DNA from: Proteromonas lacertae
Taxonomy: Eukaryota > Sar > Bigyra > Opalinata > Proteromonadidae
Length of the DNA: 64,000 bases
Direction of reading: 5' to 3'
Assembly: GCA_002245135.1 (NCBI GenBank)
Contig: NGBS01000885.1
Coordinates: forward strand, 98,873-162,872
Shown: positions 48,701-60,600 of the stretch, in pieces
Position numbering within the stretch: position 1 is the first letter of the stretch
Layout: every line of letters starts with the position of its first letter
Program-made: the position numbers and the translations under genes
The notes under the pieces: model-generated
The model's database searches: none
What the model was told of the DNA's origin: nothing
Seen by the model: the letters and a program-made list of their open reading frames with translations, nothing else

Positions 48701-51700
48701 TTTGTATAATCTATAATGATAAAGATGAATTTAGTTATGCCTCTAAAGAATTATTTTCAAGATATTTTGATTTATTGAAAAGAAAATATAATTTCTATAT
48801 TTATAATGAGATAGTTAACAATGATGAAATAAAGAATATAAAGAGTGATTATAATAAAGGTTGTGTAATAATGGATTTAGTGAATAATGAATTATCTTTA
48901 TCTTTATCTGAATCATTATATTCTTTGGAATCATCTGAAGTAAATTTTGTATATATTCATTATTTTGTTGATGCATATGATACTAAAACAAATGAAAAAT
49001 ATTTTGAGAATCATATATTCTTTGGTTCTTGGTTTATAGCAGTTGGAACAGGAAGTGAAAGAAAATATGAAAAAGCGAATGAATTTTATATGAAAATGAC
49101 AAATCGATTTGGTTCTTATTTCAAATTAGTTCAATCAACAGAAGCTGCTTATACAGCTGTAAAACTGTGGGAAATGGGAGTAAGAGAATCTTATAGTTTT
49201 GATCCAACATCAGTAAGAAAAGGAATGGTAGGAGTAAAGAAAGAGATAGGATCGAATTTTGTTGAATTAATGTCAAATAACTATATCTCTCGATCATTCT
49301 ATGCAGCTAAAATAATGAATGGAAAAGTGGAGATAATAGCTAGTCCAACTGGTTTATTAGATCCAAATCCATTTTCTAGTGTAATGGAAGGAAATGAAGG
49401 TAAACAATGTGATTTTATAAATGAGAATGGAATCTATATAAAATCCAATATAATTCATTTATTATTAATACTAGAGAAAGATTATCCTGTAAAAGAAGAA
49501 ATAACAAATGCATATTTTGGATTTGATTATTCTGTAGAATCTTCTAATTCAGTTGGTGGAATAAATGGTTATTATATAGTGTATGATAGTTTAATGTTGA
49601 ATAGTGATGAGTTAGAAAACAAAACAATGGAATATGTAAGTCGATTAGATGATAGTAAAAATGATAATAGTTTATACTATTTGGGAATATTTGGGTGTTT
49701 AGGAAGTGAATGTCGAAAAATGGTGAGTAAAATGAGTGAAGAATATAAAGTGATGTATTTCTATTTTGGTGAAAGTGAAGGTGAATATTTTTCTAAATAT
49801 ACTGTAACAGTAGGTAATACTCTAATTCAGAAAGTGAGTGTAGCAGCTGATTATTTGAAAGACAGATATAAGAATTTCTTTATATTGATAGATGAAGAAA
49901 ATGAATATCTTTTTATTTTATTTTATTTATGTTATATATATTTATAATCTTTAATTGAAGTTGATTATTTACAGAAGAATATTTTGGTCCATTTAATACA
50001 ATATTCAACTCAGGAGAAATTCAATTAACTAGTTTTACCATCTTATCTGAAACAGTTCATTGTGAAACAATAATGAGAAATTTTGCCAAATTAGTAAATA
50101 TTTATGATCATTTAATAAGTATAATGTTTATATGTTTATTGTATTATTTATAGTTATAACAGCACTAAGTGAAGAACATTTAGCTGATTGTATTCCAGTA
50201 TATAATAGTTACAAACTACAATCAAAGAGATTTTATTTATTATTTATGAATTACAATCATTATGCTTATCAATTATATGATTTGAAAGAGTTAAATGGAT
50301 GTTATATTTCTGCATCATATCATGAAGATATTAGTTCAATTTTGAATTATGCCTTTATAACAAATGCTCGAAATAATTATCGATCTGATTTTTATGTTTC
50401 AAGTGTATATGAAACAGCTTATTCAACACTTACATATTATGAAGCAGCTGTAAATAGTGCAATTGCTCATTATAAAGAAGATATTGGTGATAATAAAGAA
50501 AATAATGAAGAAAATAATAATGAAACATCATCAAATAGAGTATTATATTCAAATAATGATGATAATGAAATGAAAAAATCGTATATACATACAAGTATAA
50601 GAAGTATATATGAAGATAGAATATTAGACACAATAATAATAAAACCAAATGAAACAGTCAGTTCTAATGATTCAAAAACAGTAAATAATAATTGGCCAAA
50701 TAATGAATATATTCGATTATCTTTACCATATTTAAAAGTGTCGTTACCTTCAGGAACATCATCACTTGATGATTCAAACTATGCAATTCGTTCAATGTAT
50801 TTAATTGAGATAGGAAATGAAGGTCAATTTATTCAAGTGTATCCTTCATTGGGAAATAGTAAACAATATCAACCAGTTCCATTTTCTAGTGGTAATATTG
50901 ATGAACGAGATTATAATATAGCTGATGTAAGAATACTTGAATTAGATGAAGTATTAAAATATGCTTCACTTGGATTAGCTGGAATGAATATGATGTTAAT
51001 AGTGTTAATAGTGATATTTGTGATAAAATATCGACATAAAAGAATAATAAAATGTGTATCTCCTTTGTGGAATTATTTATATTTATTAAGTTATGTGATA
51101 TGTATAGTTGGTTCAACAACGTTATATTTTACTCCTAGTAGTGGAAATAATAGTTTGTGTTATACTCGAATAATATTAATAATTTTTGGATTAACATGTG
51201 TAGAAAGTGTGATAATGGCGAAAGTGTTAAAATTGAAGCGAATAAAAAGAAATAAGATTCGAAAGATTCGAATTCGTGTGATGTCCTTTTTGTGGAATTT
51301 CTGTGTTGCTTTTATTCCCAATGCGTTATTAGTGATATTATATATATTTGTAGCTCCTTCTGAGTATAATTTGAGATTAATAGATACAGAAAGTACATTT
51401 TTATTAAAGAGTTATGTAGAAGAATGTAGTGAGAATGATACATTTGTGTATAATAATAATAATAATAATATATATATAATAGGATAATTATTGGTGGTTG
51501 GAATGGAATTTATATGGCTTTAATGACAATAATTTCATTTACAGTGCGAAAAGTGGAAGATGAATTTTCTGATTCAATGTCAATATTCCTTGTATGTCTA
51601 TTGATATATATCTTTTTTAAAAAATGAAATATTTAATAGATTTACCTTAATAATATTTTTTACTCTTTTTAATGTTAATATTATTCTGTTTAGAATATGT

Positions 51701-51962
51701 AACAAGTGATGATCAAAAATCTCTTTTATTACTTCGAGGTTTAGGATATGGATTATTAATCTTATTAACATTAATAATCGAATATTTACCGAAAGTAATC
51801 TATTGTTTTTCAAGTGAAGAAGCCTTAGAATCTACGAACAGTTTAACGAATGATATTTCTAAGAGTAAAAGTATAGTAAATAAGACAACAACAACCATGA
51901 TGACAAGCAGATCAGTTGTGACATTGAATTCTCATAAAGATCCTTTAAAAAGAAAACATTAA
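39757..51962 (+). CDS. Giant class C GPCR-like receptor with nine tandem periplasmic-binding-protein domains (~3905 aa)
   Basis: Thirteen exons give exactly 3906 codons. Introns: 40172-40207, 40668-40702, 41091-41123, 41281-41314, 42577-42636, 42732-42762, 43430-43462, 43652-43683, 49905-49972, 50119-50153, 51448-51482 and 51608-51663. A signal peptide (FILLLLLFTQVSC) precedes nine ligand-binding modules starting near residues 21, 384, 782, 1167, 1555, 1946, 2350, 2750 and 3133. Most show a UrtA/AmiC-like landmark such as LFYPHDYEGLECKENIVYVG or GESCEKNIIHIG. A seven-helix class C domain (~3605-3860) has KCVSPLWNYLYLLSYVICIV, SLCYTRIILIIFGL and IEYLPKVIY. The C-tail is short. It is a plausible multi-site sensor of amino acids, amides or other small molecules; the ligand is unknown. 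Confidence 0.85.
42577..42636 (+). other. U12-type AT-AC intron, 60 nt (receptor gene)
   Basis: Begins ATATCTTTTTT, has the branch-site-like TTTCTTTAAC ending 16 bases before the 3' end, and ends TTTTAC. Splicing at AT-AC joins GTT to TATTCTAGAGTAAATGAG in frame. The GT-AG alternatives I tried either hit a stop or needed an unusual acceptor. Confidence 0.8.
49905..49972 (+). other. U12-type AT-AC intron, 68 nt (receptor gene)
   Basis: Begins ATATCTTTTTATTTT, contains ATCTTTAATTG, and ends ATTTAC. The only nearby GT donor creates a TAA at the junction, while AT-AC keeps the frame (GAAAATGA joined to AGAAGAATATTTTGG). Confidence 0.78.
51608..51663 (+). other. U12-type AT-AC intron, 56 nt (receptor gene)
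   Basis: Begins ATATCTTTTTT, has TTACCTTAAT near its 3' end (close to the TTCCTTAAC branch consensus), and ends TTTTTTAC. AT-AC splicing joins CLLI to FFLMLILFCLEYV, restoring helix 6 of the GPCR domain; GT-AG splicing gives stops. Confidence 0.85.
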
Positions 51963-52041
51963 TTTTTATATTATGATTATGTGTTAAAGATTATATAATA
52001 ATAAAAAATTGATAAAATTTTAGTTATTATTGAAATTACAT

Positions 52042-52049
52042 TTGTGACA
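52042..52049 (+). repeat. Target site duplication, left (TTGTGACA)
   Basis: Eight bases directly preceding the left terminal inverted repeat, identical to 54464-54471. Eight-base duplications are diagnostic of hAT insertion. Confidence 0.93.
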
Positions 52050-54463
52050 CTGGGGTCGGCAGGACGGGGACAGGACGAGGGATAGGGACGGGACACGTCC
52101 CGGGACAAAACCCTATCGGGACGTCCATTTCCTCACGCTCAACTACCAATATGAGATATTATTCTATAGAATCTTAAATTTTTTTTTAATTTTTGTAAAA
52201 AATAAATTAATAATAAAAAAGAAATATAATTAATAAGTTGGGCTTTGTGGTGGTCTGATATATTCATCATAATCACTTTCTTCATCTTCATCATCATCTT
52301 CATCATAATCGTCATGGTCATAACTATCTTCATTTGTAGTTATTCTGTCATTCAGTTGTTTCATTTTTATTCTCATCATATTATTAATTAAACTAATATT
52401 GAGTTTGTTCCTTGTTTTATTATGAATAAATGACTCAATACTAAACGTTCTTTCAATATATGCAGAACTTGTAGGGATTATGTTTAGATAATCAAATATT
52501 CTTTTCAAGTTGGGAAAATAACATCCGTAGCTATTGTACCATATCTTCGGATTCATTTCCTTCGAATTATCAAAAATATCAGCTGGAGACCTTCCATATC
52601 TCATTCTATTTTCAAAATAATATAACTCTTCTGTAAGCTTTTTATCACAAATATGAGAAAATCTATTTAAAATGTATCTTTTTATACTATTAACAATTCT
52701 TTCATTAAATTTTTTGGAACTACTCACGTCTAAATACTCACTTAATATCAATATGCTATAATTGATTAGTTTCTTCTCTTTTTGATATATTACACTTATT
52801 TTTTCTTTTTCTGTGCTACTCATTCTACATAGATCCTTTTTAGCTTTAGAGAGTACTTTATATGCAAATGAAAGAGTAGAATTGTCTCTACTCAAATATT
52901 GAACTTTTTGGTATATATATTCTGTAATATTATATAATTCTTTAATTATAGGTATTTCATTCTTATCTAATAAGTTAATTCTTACAAGTATCTCTTGATT
53001 ATCTAACACACCTTTAAAAAGCTGGAAGTAACTACTCCAGCGAGTAGTAACTCCCTTTCTTATTTGTATATACTTTTTCAATTTATTGAATATTATTGTT
53101 CTAATCGTAACTGACGTATTTAGCTTATGAGCTATTGTATTACATTTATCTAAAATAGGTTTATATTTATTAAGCTCCAAAACTTTCTTGCAAACTAAAT
53201 TAAGTGTGTGACTAATACAGCCACAAATAATCACAGGAGTATTGTTTATACTCTGGATTATCTTGCCTACACGCTTCATGGTGTAGTTGTTGTCGCTGCT
53301 AACTGCCACAATTTTATCAAGAGTAATACCATATTTTAATAACGTAGTCTCTATTAGTTTGACTATATTTTTGGCTGTTTCATTCTCATCAATAAATACT
53401 GATTCGAGAAAGTAAATATTAATTTGTTTCACAGCAATATTTATGATGGATCTATTATTTGTATTAGTCCATCCATCTATTATAATACACATTTTTTCAT
53501 TGGGTTTAATGCATTCTTTTACTATCTTCTCACCTTCTTCTTTAATTATATCTTTAACAGACTTGATTGAACCAAGTTTCAATGGAAGGGTTGATAGATT
53601 TGATTAAGTTTTTAAATGTTTTTGATTCAATCAACTTAAAACTACATGAATTCTCTATAATAAAATCAGCTAAATAACCGTTAATCTTTCTCTGATTGTA
53701 TTTTGTTAGATCCAGTTTTTCTTGAACAATTTTACTTTTTTTGCAGCTAATAAATTATAATCTATATATATTATACTTTTTCACATGTCTTTTTAAGCAA
53801 GTGGCATGACATACAACCATTTCTTTACATGTTTTACATTCAATTCTTTTCGACTTTTCAGTAGGTTTGGTTATGCTTACGTTTGTATTGAAGTAGTTAT
53901 ATACTTGATCATAAGGTCTTTTTACTGCAGACATTATAAAATGCAGCTTGAAAAATTCAAGTTTTTTGATAATTTTATCTTATTCTCTATAAACAGTCAA
54001 TACGATTTGATATTTTGTATTAAAATTTATTTTATTAACATAACCCATGCAAATTAAAAAATATTTAAAAAATAGATAATTTATAATTAGCTATAATTAA
54101 TGTATGTTATATTTGATGTATAATTATATATAATAACTAATTACTATTAATTAATGCATTTAAATCATATTCAGAGGTTATTCAGACCATATTATTTTGA
54201 TCATTAGAAAACATATGATTATTGCATCATATAATTATATATATGTCCTTATTAACTATATTTCAGACTATTTATGCCATAATTATGAAAAATGAAACCA
54301 AAAAATATCGGGACAGAGAAAATATGCTCTACCGCTTACTCCTTACGGATTATACTGTCCTTGGACAAAATGGACAGGTTCGATTTCCGTACAGAGGAAG
54401 CGAGAGTGGAACGGGACAGGGGACGGGACAAAAGCAAAAAGGACGTCCCTCTGCCGACCCCAG
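52050..54463 (-). mobile_element. hAT-family DNA transposon (2414 bp)
   Basis: Bounded by 13-bp perfect inverted ends CTGGGGTCGGCAG / CTGCCGACCCCAG and an 8-bp duplication. The ~90-100 terminal bases on both sides are strikingly GC-rich, with repeated GGGAC/GACGTCC units, unlike the AT-rich host, and probably serve as transposase-binding subterminal repeats. Inside is one transposase gene on the minus strand. The duplication is perfect, which suggests a fairly recent insertion. Confidence 0.93.
52230..53934 (-). CDS. hAT transposase (BED zinc finger, catalytic region, hATC dimerisation domain)
   Basis: The candidate start at 53934 encodes a BED-type finger (ECKTCKEMVVCHATCLKRHV, Cx2C...Hx4-5H pattern). 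A GTATAAT... intron then leads into the main frame (53582 down). Catalytic-region landmarks: CIIIDGWTNTNNRS, VAVSSDNNYTMKRV and TTRWSSYFQLF. The C-terminal hATC domain has IIPTSSAYIERTFSIES, then a basic and acidic tail. A phase change at about 53580-53595 (between KSINPS and KLGSIKS) suggests a one-base frameshift or an unresolved intron, so activity is uncertain. Confidence 0.85.
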
Positions 54464-54471
54464 TTGTGACA
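54464..54471 (+). repeat. Target site duplication, right (TTGTGACA)
   Basis: Identical to 52042-52049 and directly adjoining the right terminal inverted repeat. Confidence 0.93.
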
Positions 54472-54613
54472 TGGTTTTATTATTCAAACACAATCGAGGT
54501 ATGATGAATCTCACTCTTTTCTCAACATCAAATGTTATTATTAAAAAAACACATTTCAAAAACAAAATAATATATATCTAAACTTTTAACATCTACATCA
54601 CTATTTTAGTATC

Positions 54614-57600
54614 TAACATATAATCATAATATAAAAATTAATGTTTTCTTTTTAAAGGATCTTTATGAGAATTCAATGTCACAACTGATCTGCTTGTCAT
54701 CATGGTTGTTGTTGTCTTATTTACTATACTTTTACTCTTAGAAATATCATTCGTTAAACTGTTCGTAGATTCTAAGGCTTCTTCACTTGAAAAACAATAG
54801 ATTACTTTCGGTAAATATTCGATTATTAATGTTAATAAGATTAATAATCCATATCCTAAACCTCGAAGTAATAAAAGAGATTTTTGATCATCACTTGTTA
54901 CATATTCTAAACAGAATAATATTAACATTAAAAAGAGTAAAAAATATTATTAAGGTAAATCTATTAAATATTTCATTTTTTAAAAAAGATATATATCAAT
55001 AGACATACAAGGAATATTGACATTGAATCAGAAAATTCATCTTCCACTTTTCGCACTGTAAATGAAATTATTGTCATTAAAGCCATATAAATTCCATTCC
55101 AACCACCAATAATTATCCTATTATATATATATTATTATTATTATTATTATACACAAATGTATCATTCTCACTACATTCTTCTACATAACTCTTTAATAAA
55201 AATGTACTTTCTGTATCTATTAATCTCAAATTATACTCAGAAGGAGCTACAAATATATATAATATCACTAATAACGCATTGGGAATAAAAGCAACACAGA
55301 AATTCCACAAAAAGGACATCACACGAATTCGAATCTTTCGAATCTTATTTCTTTTTATTCGCTTCAATTTTAACACTTTCGCCATTATCACACTTTCTAC
55401 ACATGTTAATCCAAAAATTATTAATATTATTCGAGTATAACACAAACTATTATTTCCACTACTAGGAGTAAAATATAACGTTGTTGAACCAACTATACAT
55501 ATCACATAACTTAATAAATATAAATAATTCCACAAAGGAGATACACATTTTATTATTCTTTTATGTCGATATTTTATCACAAATATCACTATTAACACTA
55601 TTAACATCATATTCATTCCAGCTAATCCAAGTGAAGCATATTTTAATACTTCATCTAATTCAAGTATTCTTACATCAGCTATATTATAATCTCGTTCATC
55701 AATATTACCACTAGAAAATGGAACTGGTTGATATTGTTTACTATTTCCCAATGAAGGATACACTTGAATAAATTGACCTTCATTTCCTATCTCAATTAAA
55801 TACATTGAACGAATTGCATAGTTTGAATCATCAAGTGATGATGTTCCTGAAGGTAACGACACTTTTAAATATGGTAAAGATAATCGAATATATTCATTAT
55901 TTGGCCAATTATTATTTACTGTTTTTGAATCATTAGAACTGACTGTTTCATTTGGTTTTATTATTATTGTGTCTAATATTCTATCTTCATATATACTTCT
56001 TATACTTGTATGTATATACGATTTTTTCATTTCATTATCATCATTATTTGAATATAATACTCTATTTGATGATGTTTCATTATTATTTTCTTCATTATTT
56101 TCTTTATTATCACCAATATCTTCTTTATAATGAGCAATTGCACTATTTACAGCTGCTTCATAATATGTAAGTGTTGAATAAGCTGTTTCATATACACTTG
56201 AAACATAAAAATCAGATCGATAATTATTTCGAGCATTTGTTATAAAGGCATAATTCAAAATTGAACTAATATCTTCATGATATGATGCAGAAATATAACA
56301 TCCATTTAACTCTTTCAAATCATATAATTGATAAGCATAATGATTGTAATTCATAAATAATAAATAAAATCTCTTTGATTGTAGTTTGTAACTATTATAT
56401 ACTGGAATACAATCAGCTAAATGTTCTTCACTTAGTGCTGTTATAACTATAAATAATACAATAAACATATAAACATTATACTTATTAAATGATCATAAAT
56501 ATTTACTAATTTGGCAAAATTTCTCATTATTGTTTCACAATGAACTGTTTCAGATAAGATGGTAAAACTAGTTAATTGAATTTCTCCTGAGTTGAATATT
56601 GTATTAAATGGACCAAAATATTCTTCTGTAAATAATCAACTTCAATTAAAGATTATAAATATATATAACATAAATAAAATAAAATAAAAAGATATTCATT
56701 TTCTTCATCTATCAATATAAAGAAATTCTTATATCTGTCTTTCAAATAATCAGCTGCTACACTCACTTTCTGAATTAGAGTATTACCTACTGTTACAGTA
56801 TATTTAGAAAAATATTCACCTTCACTTTCACCAAAATAGAAATACATCACTTTATATTCTTCACTCATTTTACTCACCATTTTTCGACATTCACTTCCTA
56901 AACACCCAAATATTCCCAAATAGTATAAACTATTATCATTTTTACTATCATCTAATCGACTTACATATTCCATTGTTTTGTTTTCTAACTCATCACTATT
57001 CAACATTAAACTATCATACACTATATAATAACCATTTATTCCACCAACTGAATTAGAAGATTCTACAGAATAATCAAATCCAAAATATGCATTTGTTATT
57101 TCTTCTTTTACAGGATAATCTTTCTCTAGTATTAATAATAAATGAATTATATTGGATTTTATATAGATTCCATTCTCATTTATAAAATCACATTGTTTAC
57201 CTTCATTTCCTTCCATTACACTAGAAAATGGATTTGGATCTAATAAACCAGTTGGACTAGCTATTATCTCCACTTTTCCATTCATTATTTTAGCTGCATA
57301 GAATGATCGAGAGATATAGTTATTTGACATTAATTCAACAAAATTCGATCCTATCTCTTTCTTTACTCCTACCATTCCTTTTCTTACTGATGTTGGATCA
57401 AAACTATAAGATTCTCTTACTCCCATTTCCCACAGTTTTACAGCTGTATAAGCAGCTTCTGTTGATTGAACTAATTTGAAATAAGAACCAAATCGATTTG
57501 TCATTTTCATATAAAATTCATTCGCTTTTTCATATTTTCTTTCACTTCCTGTTCCAACTGCTATAAACCAAGAACCAAAGAATATATGATTCTCAAAATA

Positions 57601-60600
57601 TTTTTCATTTGTTTTAGTATCATATGCATCAACAAAATAATGAATATATACAAAATTTACTTCAGATGATTCCAAAGAATATAATGATTCAGATAAAGAT
57701 AAAGATAATTCATTATTCACTAAATCCATTATTACACAACCTTTATTATAATCACTCTTTATATTCTTTATTTCATCATTGTTAACTATCTCATTATAAA
57801 TATAGAAATTATATTTTCTTTTCAATAAATCAAAATATCTTGAAAATAATTCTTTAGAGGCATAACTAAATTCATCTTTATCATTATAGATTATACAAAA
57901 TCCTTTTGAATAACTCAATAAAGTAGATCGAGAAGCATGAAGTAATTGATTCAAATTAGCTTGATTCACTATTCCATAACTATTACAATTTTCACCTTTC
58001 GCTATTCCCATATAAAATAACAATTTCTTCGCTTTGTTAAAATAAGGAATCATTATATTATATTCTTTATCCCATAAACCACCAAATATTGCATTTACAC
58101 CTGTTAATGCAGAGGTTTCTTTACTGATTGAATCTAATTTCTTTAAATCACTATCACTACTAATTATATCTACTTCAATCTGATTTCCTATTAAACCATT
58201 TTCATTTGTATTTATTTCTTCTACTGCATATAATATCGCACTTACCATCTCTCGGCCTCTTAATTCATCTCGACCATTCAACGATGCTATTATCTCAATC
58301 TTGTTACTTGGTTGTTTGTATTTTGAACCTATCTTTGTATCATTTAATACACATTTATATAATCCTGTATTTATAAACTTCTTCCAAGCTTTAGGTCTTC
58401 CATTATCATCGATTGCTTTCACTGTTATTTTTCCATTTTCATCATTATAATATCGACCTACATACGTTCTTCTTTGGATTATGTTATTTGTTGCTAATTG
58501 CCATTTTCCTATTGGAGTTGTATATTCATTTTTGTAGAAATATTCTATTCCTATATCTCTGATCGATTTATCATCTTTTCCACTTATTAAATAATAATAT
58601 CGATTGATTGTTTCAGCCCAAAATAACACACAAGAATACATTGATTCATGATATCCATTCACTTCTAAACCACTTGGTAATGGATATCTCAATATATTCT
58701 TAAATCCAATATTTCCAATTGATTCGATTGAGTTTAAATAATGTCTTAAACAAAAGAATGGTAATAATTTCTTTATTGAACCATTTGATACTGCCAAATG
58801 ACTTACTTCTTCACATGTTGAGAATGAATAAAAAACATATTCATCAGTTGTTACACCTAAATCAACTAAAGCTTCAGATAATAATAAATGAATTCGAGCA
58901 TTTCCAAAGAATAAAATTGTATTTCCACTTGGTAACATTGTCTTTATATTCTTCGCTATTGTACTTAATGACATTATATTCTCATCTAAACTTACGGAAT
59001 ATGTCACACTTCCTTTCAAATAATCGATATATCTTTCAGCATATGTACTGTATTTGATTGAAGTAGATTCAGATGTTCCAATTATTGCAAAATTCTTTAA
59101 TCCTTGGTTTAATAATCTCATTATATAGATTTCTATAGAGGTTGGTTCTAATCCAATATGAATTATATTCTTTTCACAACTTTCACCTCCAAATAATCCA
59201 ATATGAAATAGTTTTATATTCTTTTCATTCAATTTGGGTAATATCATTTCTAAACACATTGAATTACTCGTACTAAATACCACATCATATTCATTCGTAT
59301 TTAACGCTTCATTTAAACTGTTAAAACATATTGTTGAATCACTTTGATCATCAATTATTAAATAATCAACTTGTTTGTTATTGTTTATTCCTCCCAAATT
59401 ATTTAATTGGATTATTGCTTCTTTAAATGTTTCAGATATACCTACATAATCAGAATAATATATTCCTGAATTTGAAGTTACTAATATCACATGAATTATC
59501 TCTGTTGTGGATGTTGCACCACCATCATCATTATTGATATTTTCATTATTTATTAAGGTTGTTGTATCACACATTTTTCCATAATTTTCTGCAACATTCC
59601 AATCAAATGCTTTAGGAATTGATCTTTGAACTGTTTTTACTACTTCTATTCCTTTTCCACTGTATTTATATACATACATATCTCGAACTAAATAATTACT
59701 CTTATCAAACCAAGTAGTTTGATCAGAATTTAGATATATACTGTATAAGTATTGTTTTAATATCAACAAATTTAAACTACCAGCATTACTCATTGCACTG
59801 ATTATTGCATTTATTCCTATTGACATGGAAATTCCATCATCAGTTGTTTTGTAAAATCCAATATATTTCAATAATCGAGCTTCAGTTCTTTGAATTATAT
59901 CACTACTTGTTACTGCACTATCTACACTTGAAACATAATAGAATTGATAAGGAATTCGATTATATTTCTTTTCAACTTCATCAGCATAGATTGACATTGA
60001 AAATATATAATAATTATTTTCATCAGGATTGAGTTTCTCTAAAGTTTCTATTAATGAAAAGAATGGCTTTTTACTTAAGAAACTAACAATTATTCCTCCA
60101 TTACTTACACTTAAAGAATTGATTAATTGTTTTACTGTTTCCATCGAAAAGCGTTCAGTTTCTTGCATACTGAACTTTTGAACTACTCTCATTGAAGATG
60201 TGATTGAATTAACAAATACTTCATAGAATTTATCCCAACTTGGATTTGGAGTATTAATTAAGATTATGTTTGCTTTATTTGTATTTTCCATATAAGAGAT
60301 TGTTGTATCAATTACTTGATTGATTATTGGACCGGTATAAAATACATTCTTATAACATTTTTCACCTATAAATCTTCCACTAACTATCAATAAACTATTA
60401 TATTCTTCTGTTATTCGAACTGCTATATTTCGACAATAATCGGTTGTACATCCAACCATCAAGAAATTCACATTTTCATTCTTTATTCCAACTCCTAATT
60501 CATTTATTTCATTCAATAATTTAGTTTTTAGTTTATTATCATTATCATTGTAGAATATATATATCAAATTCAGAAATCGACCTTTCTTTGTTGTTTCAAC

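Larger units (their letters stand above)
42586..51986 (+). repeat. Left arm of a giant inverted repeat (~9.4 kb)
   Basis: Matches the reverse complement of 54614-64000. Coordinates of matching points sum to 106600 over the inner ~6.4 kb, meaning no indel there. Identity ends at about 51980-51986, shortly after the receptor stop. The true outer limit is unknown because the other arm runs off the window. Confidence 0.95.
51987..54613. other. Loop of the palindrome, holding the hAT element
   Basis: 2627 bases not shared between the arms. Removing the transposon and one target duplication leaves about 205 bases of AT-rich sequence, the size of the loop before insertion. Confidence 0.85.

Noticed and set aside
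54292-54581. Overlapping small frames at the GC-rich transposon end
   Set aside because: They exist because the terminal repeats lack stops; no domain, and they straddle the element boundary.
58719-60032. Plus-strand frames inside the right arm (and their mirror images at 46568-47881)
   Set aside because: Antisense shadows of the receptor coding sequence, duplicated simply because the arms are inverted copies.
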